From assembly GCF_902167705.1 (NCBI RefSeq), contig NZ_CABHMZ010000033.1, positions 1 to 23,817 of the forward strand: a stretch of 23,817 bases of DNA. Reading direction: 5' to 3'. Each line of letters begins with the position of its first letter. Positions within the stretch are counted from its first letter, which is position 1. Source of the DNA: Streptococcus constellatus (GTDB lineage: Bacteria; Bacillota; Bacilli; Lactobacillales; Streptococcaceae). The notes under the pieces were generated by a model. That model ran no database searches. It saw nothing but the letters and a program-made list of their open reading frames with translations, and was not told where the DNA came from. Made by a program: the position numbers and the translations under genes. Shown in pieces: positions 8,875 to 16,661 of this stretch.

Positions 8875-10224
8875 TTACAAACGAGCGTTCAATTCTTTGC
8901 TCAATTCTTCAAATCCTGGTTTTCCAAGAAGAGCAAACATATTTTTCTTGTAAGCTTCTACACCTGGTTGGTCAAATGGGTTAATAGCATTCAAGTAGCC
9001 AGAAATAGCGATAGCCAGCTCAAAGAAATAAATAGTGTAGCCAAGAGTAAAGGCATCTTGCTCAGGAAGCGTCACATACATATTTGGCACGTCACCGTCT
9101 GTATGAGCCAAAAGCACACCGTCTGTCGCTTTCTTGTTAACAAAGTCAACGTCTTTTCCTTGAAGATAGCCAAGTCCGTCCAAGTCTTCTGCCAATTCAG
9201 GAATCATCACGTTTTTGCGTGGTTTGTCCACACGGACAACTGTTTCAAACATAATACGCGCACCTTCTTGGATAAATTGTCCAAGAGAGTGAAGGTCTGT
9301 TGAGAAGTTAGCCGATGTTGGATAAATACCTTTTTGGTCTTTTCCTTCTGATTCACCAGCTAATTGTTTCCACCATTCTGAGAAGTATTGCAGAGATGGT
9401 TCGTAGTTAACCAAAATTTCAGTCGCATAGCCTTTGCGATAAAGGATGTTACGAAGAGCTGCATATTGATAAGCTTCGTTTTCTGCAATCTTGTCTGAAG
9501 TGTAGTCCTTACGAGCAGCATTAGCACCTTCCATAAGGGCCTTGATGTCAGCACCTGACGTTGCAATTGGCAGAAGTCCTACTGCTGTCAATACAGAGAA
9601 ACGTCCGCCGATGTCATCTGGCACCACAAATGTTTCCCAACCATTGGCATCTGCTTCCACCTTAACTGCACCTTTTTGACGGTCAGTTGTCGCATAGATT
9701 CGTTTGTTAGCCTCAGCTTCACCATATTTCTTAATCAAAAGTTCTTTGAAGACGCGGAAAGCAATGGCAGGTTCTGTCGTTGTCCCTGATTTAGAAATCA
9801 CATTGACTGAGAAATCTTTATCTGAAACGTATTCTACCAAGTCTGCAAGGTAAGTAGATGAGATAGAATTTCCAGCATAAAGGATTTGGGGTGCTTTGCG
9901 TTCTTCTTTGGTTTGCAAGTTTGCAAAATGATTGCTCAAGAAATCAATCGCTGCTTTTGCTCCAAGGTATGAACCACCAATCCCAATCACGACCAAAACA
10001 TCGCTGTCTGATTTGATTTGTTCTGCTGCTTTCAAAATGCGCGCAAATTCTTCTTTGTCATAGTTTTCTGGAAGGTCAAGCCAGCCACGGAAGTCACTTC
10101 CTGCACCAGTTCCTTTGCGCAACAATTCATCTGCCGCAGAAACTTGTGTTTGCATGTAGTCTACTTCATGCGGTGCAACAAATTTTCCAAGCACGTTTGA
10201 GTAATTAAACTGAATATGTGTCAT
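8875..10224 (-). CDS. pgi: Glucose-6-phosphate isomerase
   Basis: Pgi interconverts glucose 6-phosphate and fructose 6-phosphate in glycolysis. The diagnostic elements are present: [15 protein letters not shown] near residues 80-95, the phosphate-binding [14 protein letters not shown] near 145-158, and a C-terminal region with [21 protein letters not shown] holding the catalytic lysine. At 449 aa it is the short Gram-positive form. The GGAGG site is 6 nt before the ATG. It is monocistronic, with its own promoter and terminator. Confidence 0.97.
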   Translation of the reverse strand: MTHIQFNYSNVLGKFVAPHEVDYMQTQVSAADELLRKGTGAGSDFRGWLDLPENYDKEEFARILKAAEQIKSDSDVLVVIGIGGSYLGAKAAIDFLSNHFANLQTKEERKAPQILYAGNSISSTYLADLVEYVSDKDFSVNVISKSGTTTEPAIAFRVFKELLIKKYGEAEANKRIYATTDRQKGAVKVEADANGWETFVVPDDIGGRFSVLTAVGLLPIATSGADIKALMEGANAARKDYTSDKIAENEAYQYAALRNILYRKGYATEILVNYEPSLQYFSEWWKQLAGESEGKDQKGIYPTSANFSTDLHSLGQFIQEGARIMFETVVRVDKPRKNVMIPELAEDLDGLGYLQGKDVDFVNKKATDGVLLAHTDGDVPNMYVTLPEQDAFTLGYTIYFFELAIAISGYLNAINPFDQPGVEAYKKNMFALLGKPGFEELSKELNARL

Positions 10225-10252
10225 TATAGTCCTCCAATTTTTCTTCCCTACT

Positions 10253-10281
10253 ATGATACCGCTTTACTACTTTTTTATCAA
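10253..10281 (-). promoter_or_regulatory. pgi promoter
   Basis: TTGATA (10281-10276), a 17-nt spacer and TATCAT (10258-10253) lie on the minus strand about 29 nt before the pgi ATG. Just upstream, TGGAAGCGTTTTAG (about 10306-10293) resembles a cre site but lacks the 3' CA, so CcpA control is only a possibility. Confidence 0.65.
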
Positions 10282-10551
10282 GCAATTTTCTTGACTAAAA
10301 CGCTTCCAATTTATTTTTTGTATCTGATTCTCAAAAATCACAACCTCATGCTGGACTTGTGAGCAATAGTTTGCGTAAATAGCGAAAATTCTGGAAATAA
10401 TAAGTCCGAAAAAGTTAAAAAAACGCTTTTAAATTTAAGTATGAACAAATTTTATCTAACAGCAAACTATAATCCGCACTCTAAAATGGCTATTGGAGAA
10501 CATAAGTCCCGCTCCTGCCAAACTATTTCTATATTCCATTTCGCTTTTTAA
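10282..10551. other. AT-rich spacer between pgi promoter and SRP RNA
   Basis: Apart from the cre-like half match next to the pgi promoter, I see no gene, conserved RNA or strong hairpin here. Confidence 0.5.
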
Positions 10552-10578
10552 GCTCTTTTTTGCAAAGCAAAAAAGAGC
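10552..10578 (-). terminator. Perfect 12-bp palindrome at the 3' end of the SRP RNA
   Basis: GCTCTTTTTTGC, three bases, then GCAAAAAAGAGC gives a perfect 12-bp stem. Its first arm contains the T6 run that follows the SRP RNA closing helix. It may act in termination or 3'-end formation, and it competes with the last bases of the SRP helix (GTGCTC). Confidence 0.6.
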
Positions 10579-10648
10579 ACACAATCCACACTCGCTTAGG
10601 GCTGCTGGATTCCTCCCCTGACCCGCTTCACGCAGAATTGTTGCTCCG
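10575..10648 (-). ncRNA. ffs: Small signal recognition particle RNA (4.5S-like)
   Basis: This is the RNA core of the SRP, which binds Ffh and targets nascent membrane proteins. The conserved domain IV is visible on the minus strand: GGGTCAGG, then GGAGGAATCC, then AGCAGCCC, which form the apical loop and the asymmetric internal loop. The flanks close a helix: GAGCAACAAT at the 5' end (10646-10637) pairs with ATTGTGTGCTC at the 3' end, and T6 follows. The length of about 75 nt is in the range of short streptococcal SRP RNAs. A strong promoter lies directly upstream. The position near tadA matches the Bacillus arrangement (tadA-scr-dnaX). End points are good to a few bases. Confidence 0.9.
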
Positions 10649-10654
10649 ATAAGT

Positions 10655-10683
10655 ATTATACCATAAATTTGTTTTTGTGCCAA
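10655..10683 (-). promoter_or_regulatory. SRP RNA promoter
   Basis: TTGGCA (10683-10678), a 17-nt spacer and TATAAT (10660-10655) lie on the minus strand, placing the start at about 10648, exactly at the 5' side of the SRP helix. The -35 abuts the stop codon of the preceding membrane protein gene. Confidence 0.88.
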
Positions 10684-11226
10684 TTAAGATTTTCCTTTTC
10701 TCCAAAAAGAAAGGAAAAATAAGCAGACGAATAAGCCTAGAATCGCTGGTACAACAATCGTTAAACCAGCTCTACCACTATCTAGATAGGACCAGATCAT
10801 TTTCAAAAAGGCCGTGATAATTAACAATAATGTCAACAATTTCCAACTATGGAGCCACGTTGCTCTAATCAGAAGTAGAAAGAAACTAATTACCAAAACA
10901 GCAAACAAAACTTTTTTGAGATTCCAATCTGCCTGCAAGAAATCTTGCTCGTAAGCTAGAAACTCTTTTACCAAAGGAGAGGTCGTCTTTGGCACCCAAA
11001 ACCAAATCATACTGGTAAAGAGAGCAAAGATACTAGCAGAAATTCCAAGAAGGCTCTTTCGATAAGAGAAATAGATAATCGGTAAAATGAGAATCAGGCG
11101 GATATACCAAGATAGCTGGTTTTGATGACGTGTAAAAGCCCAAGCTTGAAATTCTAAATTGCCTATTAGCAACCCAATAAACAGCAATGTTAAAAGAAAG
11201 AACAAAGCACTTAGCCAATGTTTCAT
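10684..11226 (-). CDS. Small multi-pass membrane protein, unknown function
   Basis: I do not recognise the family. The 180 residues are strongly hydrophobic, with about five or six predicted membrane spans (roughly residues 5-25, 41-57, 60-78, 105-122, 128-146 and 155-175). The C-terminus is short and basic (WRKGKS). There is no signal for a cleavable leader and no catalytic motif. Its ATG overlaps the tadA stop (ATGA, 4 bp), so it is co-translated with tadA in a two-gene operon. The SRP RNA promoter begins at its stop codon. Confidence 0.8.
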   Translation of the reverse strand: MKHWLSALFFLLTLLFIGLLIGNLEFQAWAFTRHQNQLSWYIRLILILPIIYFSYRKSLLGISASIFALFTSMIWFWVPKTTSPLVKEFLAYEQDFLQADWNLKKVLFAVLVISFFLLLIRATWLHSWKLLTLLLIITAFLKMIWSYLDSGRAGLTIVVPAILGLFVCLFFLSFWRKGKS

Positions 11227-11690
11227 TTTTGTCTCCTCTTTCTAAAAAAATCTTGCATCATCTGAGCACATTCTGCTTCCAAAATCCCACTTTCAAGCTC
11301 AACTCGGTGATTGAGTCGTTCATCCGTTAGAATATCATAAAGGCTGCCGGCTGCGCCAAATTTTTGATTCTTTGCACCGTAGATAACCTGCGGAATGCGA
11401 GCCAGACCAATGGCGCCACTGCACATGACACAAGGCTCAATAGTGACAAAAAGAGTGGTGTCTAGCAGTCGCCAGCTTTTTTCATCAGCATTTGCCTTTT
11501 CAATCGCCATTATTTCTGCGTGCATCACAGCTCGCTGTAGCTCCTCACGCGCATTGTGCCCGCGCCCAATAATTTCTCCGTTCTTGACAATGACACAACC
11601 AATCGGGATTTCATCATGGTCAAGTGCAATTTCTGCTTCTTTCAAAGCTTCCCGCATAAATGTTTCTTTTTCTTCGCGCGTATATTCCAT
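11223..11690 (-). CDS. tadA: tRNA-specific adenosine deaminase
   Basis: TadA deaminates A34 to inosine in tRNA-Arg(ACG), allowing it to read CGU, CGC and CGA codons. It is a zinc-dependent cytidine/deoxycytidylate deaminase-fold enzyme. The zinc and proton-shuttle motif HAE is at residues 57-59 and PCVMC is at 86-90. IPIGCVIVKNG and GHNARE in the N-terminal part are typical. At 155 aa it is normal for bacterial TadA. It is the first gene of an operon with the overlapping membrane protein gene. Confidence 0.96.
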   Translation of the reverse strand: MEYTREEKETFMREALKEAEIALDHDEIPIGCVIVKNGEIIGRGHNAREELQRAVMHAEIMAIEKANADEKSWRLLDTTLFVTIEPCVMCSGAIGLARIPQVIYGAKNQKFGAAGSLYDILTDERLNHRVELESGILEAECAQMMQDFFRKRRQK

Positions 11691-11729
11691 TTCTTATCTC
11701 TTCTTCAGTTCATTTTCATTCTGCTTTCC

Positions 11730-11735
11730 ATTATA
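11730..11735 (-). promoter_or_regulatory. tadA promoter (extended -10)
   Basis: TGATATAAT on the minus strand is an extended -10 (TGnTATAAT). There is no good -35; the position 17 nt upstream is a T-rich tract belonging to the neighbouring terminator. Confidence 0.6.
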
Positions 11736-11753
11736 TCATAAGACAAAGATAAA

Positions 11754-11780
11754 GAAAAAAAGCCACTTTACAGTGGCTTT
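11754..11780 (-). terminator. Rho-independent terminator
   Basis: AAAGCCACT and AGTGGCTTT form a 9-bp stem with a 4-nt loop, followed on the minus strand by seven T (11760-11754). It would end minus-strand transcripts from the rbsD-like/acetyltransferase operon, after a long 3' region of about 400 nt. On the plus strand the same stem stands just before the small ORF at 11793. Confidence 0.8.
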
Positions 11781-11792
11781 CAGGAGATTATT

Positions 11793-11861
11793 ATGAAAAG
11801 TTTAGGATTTCTATCAAATAAAGTTAGGAGGTCTTCATCTGATGATTCTAGTATAAGATAG
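11793..11861 (+). CDS. Possible 22-residue small ORF
   Basis: ATG to TAG encodes 22 residues beginning MKSLGFLSNK, followed by a basic stretch (VRR) and a Ser/Asp-rich tail ending SSIR. A good AGGAGA site lies 7 nt upstream. It is the only plus-strand reading frame in this gap with a proper ribosome binding site. I see no matching strong promoter and recognise no family. The hairpin just upstream would be in its leader. It could be a chance ORF. Confidence 0.25.
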   Translation: MKSLGFLSNKVRRSSSDDSSIR

Positions 11862-12175
11862 AAACCTTAAAATTATCCTAAATTCTCTTCATTTTTTAAA
11901 TTTTTTTCCATTTCATTACTTTTATTATATACTTTACAGTCAATTCTAAGCCCAAAGGGATTTTTTTAACATAGTCTAGGCAATCTTAGTATTTCAGCTT
12001 ATTTGAAAAATGGTGCCTGCTATAAAATCATGGTTTTGTTTTCATTGGTATCATACAAAAGCAATGAAAGATTCTACAATCCTATAAACCCATTCCAAAA
12101 CACCTACAACTACCTACTGACTCAACATGCCAAAAGAAAAGTTGTGCTTAAAACAGGTTTTTAGAGTGAAGCAAT
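11862..12175. other. AT-rich spacer without recognised genes
   Basis: About 314 nt between the small ORF and the acetyltransferase gene. Frames are broken by frequent stops on both strands. There is no strong hairpin or RNA signature. It may be the 3' untranslated region of the acetyltransferase operon, which ends at the terminator near 11760, or a decayed insertion. Confidence 0.4.
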
Positions 12176-12742
12176 CTAGTCTTGCTCAATCTTCTTCAGG
12201 ACCTTACAAGGCACACCTGCCGCCAGAGAATTGGCGGGAATGTCCTGGGTTACCACTGAGCCGGATGCGATGACACAGCCATCTCCAATGCTCACTCCTG
12301 GCATCACATTGACATTGGCTCCAAACCAGACATTATTTCCAACTGTTATCGGAAGTGCCTTCTCCAGACCAGCATTGCGGCGCTTGTAGTCTAGCGGATG
12401 ATTGGCAGTGTAAAAGCCAGTAGAAGGTCCGACAAAAACATTGTCCCCCAGACTAATCTTGGCTCCGTCCATAAAGTAGCAGTTAATATTGACAAAGCAG
12501 TTTTTGCCAAATGTAATATTTTCACCATAATCACAGGTAAAGGGGCTGAGTAGGACCAAGCCTTCAAAATCCTGCCCCATCAGCTTTTTGAGAAGGGCTG
12601 CGCGCTCCTCTTCACGGCTGGGCTTGAGTTGGTTGAGCTCAAAGCACAGATCTTGTGCTTCCATGCGTTTTTGTACCAATTCTTGATCAAAATTGGCATC
12701 GTACCAATCGCCACGTTTCATTTTTTCCAGTTCACTTGCCAT
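12176..12742 (-). CDS. Sugar O-acetyltransferase (Maa/LacA type)
   Basis: Acetyl-CoA-dependent O-acetyltransferase with an N-terminal Maa domain (MKRGDWYDANFDQELVQKR) and a left-handed parallel beta-helix of hexapeptide repeats (for example ITFGKNCFVN, ISLGDNVFVG, ITVGNNVWFG, VSIGDGCVIA). The catalytic histidine is in FYTANHPLD. The start is taken at the ATG at 12742 (188 aa), which has AAGGAG 7 nt upstream and lies one base after the preceding stop; an ATG eight codons earlier is less likely. The family acetylates galactosides, maltose or glucose, but the natural substrate is often unknown. Coupling to the RbsD/FucU-like gene hints at sugar handling. Confidence 0.9.
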   Translation of the reverse strand: MASELEKMKRGDWYDANFDQELVQKRMEAQDLCFELNQLKPSREEERAALLKKLMGQDFEGLVLLSPFTCDYGENITFGKNCFVNINCYFMDGAKISLGDNVFVGPSTGFYTANHPLDYKRRNAGLEKALPITVGNNVWFGANVNVMPGVSIGDGCVIASGSVVTQDIPANSLAAGVPCKVLKKIEQD

Positions 12743-12743
12743 C

Positions 12744-13211
12744 CTAGCGCTCCTTCTTGAGTCCATTTTCCAACCATTCTAAGGGAATGGGATCCGTAGA
12801 GTAACCGGCCACTAAAATCGCTTGAGCATGCATTCCATAGTCACCTGTCTGCACAACCACTTTGCAGCGGTCTCGCATTTCATAATAGTCTGGGATATAA
12901 TTCATGACGCGAATGTGTTTCTCATCAAAATAGGATCGAACAACTTGATAGTCTTTCTGATTGAGCTCCAGCATATCTTCGGTAACCATGGCAGACTCAA
13001 AGTCTCCCACTTCCACCAAGGTTGAAAAAATATCTTCAAAACTCGGCGACCCCGTCACAGCTTCCAAATCCAAATACTCAACCGAGGGATCTAATGGATA
13101 GAGGGCTTTCTGAGCTGTGCCGCTCCCCGCATCTGCGATAAAAATCATCTCACCGTGGCGGATACTGGCTACAATCGCTGCCAAGCGTTCATTTAAAATA
13201 CGACGTTTCAT
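12744..13211 (-). CDS. RbsD/FucU-family sugar mutarotase-like protein
   Basis: RbsD (D-ribose pyranase) and FucU (L-fucose mutarotase) interconvert sugar anomers. The N-terminal signature is present: LNERLAAIVASIRHGEMIFIADAGSG, with the His (about 19) and the Asp of ADAG. At 155 aa it is longer than RbsD (about 130-140). The C-terminal part (VVVQTGDYGMHAQAILVAGYSTDPIPL) diverges from the standard ending, so substrate specificity is open. The start is the ATG at 13211, preceded by AAAGGAG; an ATG six codons upstream is less well placed. No ribose or fucose transport or kinase genes are adjacent. It is first in a two-gene operon with the acetyltransferase. Confidence 0.8.
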   Translation of the reverse strand: MKRRILNERLAAIVASIRHGEMIFIADAGSGTAQKALYPLDPSVEYLDLEAVTGSPSFEDIFSTLVEVGDFESAMVTEDMLELNQKDYQVVRSYFDEKHIRVMNYIPDYYEMRDRCKVVVQTGDYGMHAQAILVAGYSTDPIPLEWLENGLKKER

Positions 13212-13239
13212 TGCAACTCCTTTGCTCATGATTTGTTTA

Positions 13240-13275
13240 TTGTTGACTGCAACAAGTACTGATAACTTGATTATA
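13240..13275 (-). promoter_or_regulatory. Promoter and possible operator of the rbsD-like operon
   Basis: TGTTATAAT (minus strand, TATAAT at 13275-13270) is an extended -10. Between it and the start lies TTGTTGcagtCAACAA (13255-13240), a perfect 6-bp inverted repeat with a 4-nt spacer that could be an operator. No regulator is encoded next to it. Confidence 0.5.
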
Positions 13276-13443
13276 ACAAAAAATGAGAGATAAGGCTGCT
13301 TTCTACAGAGATTTGGAAAAGAAGCTTCTACACTTAAAACTCAAAATAAGTTGATAGCTGAAAGTCATACGAACATTGCTTGCATAAGGCAGAAAAGTTG
13401 TTTGTTACCTCACATTGAGTATTAGTAGCTGGACAGCAATTCC

Positions 13444-14370
13444 CTAGTTATTCTTGTGATTATTGACAAAGTCCACTAGCTGATTGGCGATTTGGCTTTG
13501 CTCACTGGCAGAGAAGCCATGTCCGGCATTTTCAACAGTAGTCAGGGTCGCATGCGGAAAAGTCCTACTAGCCCGCTCTGCATAAGAATAAGGGACGATA
13601 TTATCGTCCGTTCCGTGAAAGATAGTCACCGGTCCTTTGTATTTAGAAATGGCATTAAAGATCTCTATATTCCAGATATCCTCAAAGTAACGGCGTCCAA
13701 CTGTCAATCCCATAAGATTATAGGTATTTGGAATGGCACTTTCTGAACGAAAACGTTCATGGGCGTCATCAAAAAGAGAGAAGGCTGGGTAAAGTAGAGC
13801 TACTCCACGTACTTGGTTACTGTTAGCAACAGCAGTCAAGCTAGATACAACACCGCCTTGACTGGCACCGAGTAAAAATATATTGTTAGTATCAACAAAA
13901 CTCTGCTTCTTCATGATTTTTAATGCTTCTTGCAAATTCTGTTGCTCTGTCAAAACCGACATGTTAATCATTTCTCCCTCACTGCGCCCATTATCACCAG
14001 TTCCTCCTGCAAAGTCAATAGTGTAAACAGCAATTCCATTAGACGCTAAAGACTTTTGAATGAGTTCTTCTTGGTCATGATTAGCTCCAAATCCATGCGC
14101 AAAAATGACTGTCGGCACGCGTCCTGCCCCCTGAGGAATACGAGCTAGACCAAAAATACGGTTGCCATTGCTTTCGTAGAAAATTTCACGAGTTTCTACT
14201 TGATATTGTCTGTTTATTTGACTGTTTCCTTGACTGCTTTGAGCTGTGATGATGTTGCTTGCTGATCGGTCCCCTTGACTAGCGTACAGGTAGGTTCCCC
14301 CTGCAATCGCGATAGCTACCACCCCTCCAGCAATCACTGTCCAAATGCGTTTTTGCTTTAATTTTTTCAT
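13444..14370 (-). CDS. Membrane-anchored or secreted alpha/beta hydrolase
   Basis: A 308-residue serine hydrolase. A basic start and one hydrophobic segment (about IWTVIAGGVVAIAIAGGTYL) anchor or export it, followed by a Ser/Asn/Gln-rich linker. The fold motifs are FAHGFGANHDQEE (oxyanion region), the nucleophile elbow GASQGG, an acid in GTDDNIVP and the catalytic His in NAGHGFS. It looks like an esterase or peptidase-like hydrolase; the substrate is unknown. The start is chosen at 14370, where AGAGGT lies upstream, instead of ATGs eight and ten codons earlier. Its promoter has the same LysR-type palindrome and spacing as the hydrolase operon at 16630, so it is probably in the same regulon. 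Confidence 0.85.
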   Translation of the reverse strand: MKKLKQKRIWTVIAGGVVAIAIAGGTYLYASQGDRSASNIITAQSSQGNSQINRQYQVETREIFYESNGNRIFGLARIPQGAGRVPTVIFAHGFGANHDQEELIQKSLASNGIAVYTIDFAGGTGDNGRSEGEMINMSVLTEQQNLQEALKIMKKQSFVDTNNIFLLGASQGGVVSSLTAVANSNQVRGVALLYPAFSLFDDAHERFRSESAIPNTYNLMGLTVGRRYFEDIWNIEIFNAISKYKGPVTIFHGTDDNIVPYSYAERASRTFPHATLTTVENAGHGFSASEQSQIANQLVDFVNNHKNN

Positions 14371-14413
14371 CTTCTTACCTCTTTTATTCGTCATTTTCAA
14401 ACTGATAAATCTT

Positions 14414-14479
14414 AGTATATAGGAAAAACTCTAAAATATGAAATACTTATAAAACATAATTCCTATGCCTAAAAAGCAT
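14414..14479 (-). promoter_or_regulatory. Promoter with LysR-type site, upstream of the exported hydrolase
   Basis: The -10 TATACT is at 14419-14414 and the -35 is weak. ATGCCTAAAAAGCAT (14465-14479) contains T-N11-A (TGCCTAAAAAGCA), the LysR-family recognition pattern, centred about 65 bp before the expected transcript start. It differs by one base from the palindrome at 16713-16727, and the distance to the shared CTTAGTATA block is 54 bp in both. Confidence 0.7.
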
Positions 14480-14512
14480 GGATAGAAATAGAGCAATTTC
14501 GTTGATCATTCA

Positions 14513-14543
14513 AAAAATCTAAGCAGAGTCCACTTAGATTTTT
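14513..14543 (-). terminator. Terminator of the hydrolase-acetyltransferase-lipoprotein operon
   Basis: A perfect 11-bp stem (14543-14533 with 14523-14513), a 9-nt loop and six T on the minus strand, 8 nt past the lipoprotein stop. Confidence 0.88.
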
Positions 14544-14550
14544 CTTCTGT

Positions 14551-15066
14551 TTAATCGGTCGAGCTAAACCTCACGGTCATTTCTTTCTGGCTGGTCAGCA
14601 GTCGGCGAATTTCGTCCTTGCTCATTCCTTGAATCTTGCCTATCGGTGTCAAACTATAGTTGTTAGGATTGTAATAAAAAGCAAGATCACGACCATTATA
14701 GAGAGTGATGTCACCTGCATCTGTACTTATTTGCTCATTTGACGATGGTAAGGTTTCTGGTAATTTCCCTACCTTTTCCATTGAGGCGTAGTCTCTAACT
14801 TTTATTTCAATAGGTTGATTTTTGACCTGATTGTAAAGTGCTGTGACAGTTGGATTATCTGCCCAGTCCACAGTGATGATTTGACCATTGATTGTAAGCT
14901 GCATAGTTGCCTCCTCTTCTTGTGTAGATGGATTGTTCCTACTGCTAGTTTGGCTGCTCACTTGGCTTTCGCTTACGGAGCTCGTCTGCTCCTGATTTCC
15001 TTGACTACTACAGGCAGTTAATAAAGTCAATACGCTCGCAAGCAATATTGCTTTAACCAACTTCAT
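14551..15066 (-). CDS. Lipoprotein with cyclophilin-like domain
   Basis: The first 20 residues are a lipoprotein signal with lipobox LTAC (Cys19), followed by a Ser/Gln/Glu-rich linker to about residue 52. The rest (MQLTINGQIITVDWADNPTVTALYNQV through GDITLYNGRDLAFYYNP to LTPIGKIQG) matches the small cyclophilin-like fold proteins, in which the N-terminal LxINGxxxxxxxxDNPT is characteristic. Known members lack a proven isomerase activity and often sit beside oxidoreductases or hydrolases. The protein is anchored outside the membrane. It is the last gene of the operon; its start overlaps the acetyltransferase end by 14 bp. Confidence 0.8.
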   Translation of the reverse strand: MKLVKAILLASVLTLLTACSSQGNQEQTSSVSESQVSSQTSSRNNPSTQEEEATMQLTINGQIITVDWADNPTVTALYNQVKNQPIEIKVRDYASMEKVGKLPETLPSSNEQISTDAGDITLYNGRDLAFYYNPNNYSLTPIGKIQGMSKDEIRRLLTSQKEMTVRFSSTD

Positions 15067-15625
15067 TTTCTATCTCCCTTATCACTCGTGCCGGCGTCCC
15101 TGCGACAATAGTGTTTGCCGGCACGTTTTTAGTAACCGTACTATTGGCTGCGATAACTGCATTCTCCCCGATAGTGACACCGGGTAACACTGTAACGCCT
15201 GCCCCTAGCCAGGCATTCTTCTTAATCAGAATAGGCTTAAACTCCATTCCACGGCGCTTCTTAGGCTCCAGCATGTGATTGACCGTCACCAACATTACAC
15301 GTGGTCCAATCATGACTTTATCCTCGATGGTAATCCCGCCTAAATCCACAAAAAAGGCTTCCTTATTGATAAAAATATCTTTGCCAAAATGGATATGGTG
15401 ACCAAAGTCTGTCTGAAAAGGCAGGGAAATACTGACAGAAGGATCAATAGGCTGTCCTGTTATCTGTGCTATCAATCCACGAACTTTTTTCTCTGTCTTG
15501 AAGCCTGTATTCAGCTCTGAAATTAGAACTTCATTTTGGTGTTTGATCCGATGGATTTCCTCAAGTAGTGCATCACCCGGTAATATCTCTTTTTGCGATT
15601 GTAGTTTGTTTAATAAATCGGTCAT
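15053..15625 (-). CDS. Left-handed beta-helix acyltransferase
   Basis: A hexapeptide-repeat O-acetyltransferase of the LacA/Maa/NodL group. The repeat region covers about residues 65-185 (for example IHFGKDIFIN, ITIEDKVMIG, ILIKKNAWLG, VTIGENAVIA), and the catalytic His is in VTVNHMLEP. The usual Maa N-terminal domain is replaced by a shorter helical segment (MTDLLNKLQSQKEILPG). The start is the ATG at 15625, with AGGAAG upstream, not the ATG ten codons earlier. It follows the upstream hydrolase by about 33 nt and overlaps the lipoprotein gene, so the three form one operon. Confidence 0.87.
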   Translation of the reverse strand: MTDLLNKLQSQKEILPGDALLEEIHRIKHQNEVLISELNTGFKTEKKVRGLIAQITGQPIDPSVSISLPFQTDFGHHIHFGKDIFINKEAFFVDLGGITIEDKVMIGPRVMLVTVNHMLEPKKRRGMEFKPILIKKNAWLGAGVTVLPGVTIGENAVIAANSTVTKNVPANTIVAGTPARVIREIENEVG

Positions 15626-15658
15626 AAGGTACTTCCTATCAGGTCTTGGACCCATTCT

Positions 15659-16630
15659 TTACATATTTTCTTTTATAAATTTTTCTATCTCATCAAAAGG
15701 AATGACATCCACCTGATCATACAAATCCGTGTGGTTTGCTCCTGCTACGGTAATCATTTTCTTATTGGCTCCTGTCAAACGGCTGAAGGCATCTTTTCCC
15801 ATATAGTAAGAATGTGCTTTGTCACCATGCACGACAAGCACAGCGCTACGAATCTCATCACTATACTGAAGCAGTCGAGTATTGGCAAGGCTAGTATGTG
15901 ATTGAACTGCCCAACCCTCATTTGAGTTTAGACTACGAGCATGATAACCACGAGGCTGCTTGTAATAAGCATAATAGTCTTTAACAAAGTCAGGTGCATC
16001 TGCTGGTAAGGGATCAACCACACCACCTGCCAATTGATAGTCACCATTTTGGGCATCTAGGGTACGTTGATTTGCTAAAGCTAAACGAGTCTGATAACGT
16101 GCTTCTTCACTATCATTTTCATCAAAATAACCTTTGCTAGTCACTCGAGAGAGGTCATACATGGTGGATACAATGCTCACTTTAATACGAGGATCAATAG
16201 CTGCTACATTGATGGCATAACCGCCCCAGCCGCAAATACCGATGATACCAATACGGTCTGCGTTCACTTGTGAATGGCTTATCAGAAAATCTACAGTAGC
16301 TTGGAAGTCTTCTGTATTGATATCAGGCGACTGCATGTACCGTGGGAAACCACCAGACTCACCAGTATAAGACGGGTCAAATGCAATAGCAAGAAAACCT
16401 CTCTTTGCCATTTCTTGAGCATAAAGACCCGATGACTGCTCTTTAACCGCTCCAAATGGACCAGCCACTGCAAGAGCTGGCAATTTATCACTTACTCCTT
16501 TTGGTTTATAAAGATCAGCTACCAGAGTGATGCCGAAGTGGTTGGTGAAAGTCACTTTTTCGTGATCCACCTTATCACTCTTAGCAAAGACCTTATCCCA
16601 TTCGTTTGTGAAACTAATTGATTCTGCCAT
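15659..16630 (-). CDS. Alpha/beta hydrolase with cysteine nucleophile elbow
   Basis: A 323-residue cytoplasmic hydrolase of the dienelactone hydrolase/YcjY-like group. The oxyanion region reads PALAVAGPFGAVKEQSSG. The nucleophile elbow is GICGWGG, where Cys takes the place of the usual Ser, as in dienelactone hydrolases. An acid is in VVHGDKAHSY and the His is in ANHTDLYD. This group is often adjacent to, and controlled by, a divergent LysR regulator in Firmicutes and Proteobacteria; that is the arrangement here. The substrate is unknown. It leads an operon with an acetyltransferase and a lipoprotein. Confidence 0.88.
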   Translation of the reverse strand: MAESISFTNEWDKVFAKSDKVDHEKVTFTNHFGITLVADLYKPKGVSDKLPALAVAGPFGAVKEQSSGLYAQEMAKRGFLAIAFDPSYTGESGGFPRYMQSPDINTEDFQATVDFLISHSQVNADRIGIIGICGWGGYAINVAAIDPRIKVSIVSTMYDLSRVTSKGYFDENDSEEARYQTRLALANQRTLDAQNGDYQLAGGVVDPLPADAPDFVKDYYAYYKQPRGYHARSLNSNEGWAVQSHTSLANTRLLQYSDEIRSAVLVVHGDKAHSYYMGKDAFSRLTGANKKMITVAGANHTDLYDQVDVIPFDEIEKFIKENM

Positions 16631-16661
16631 TTTGATCCTCTCCTCTTTTCTTGATAATCTT

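Noticed and set aside
10293..10306. cre site at pgi
   Set aside because: It lacks the 3' CA of the consensus and is upstream of the promoter; too weak to list as a site.
10456..10683. 75-codon minus-strand open frame
   Set aside because: It lies over the SRP RNA and its promoter; the sequence is explained by the RNA, and there is no ribosome binding site.
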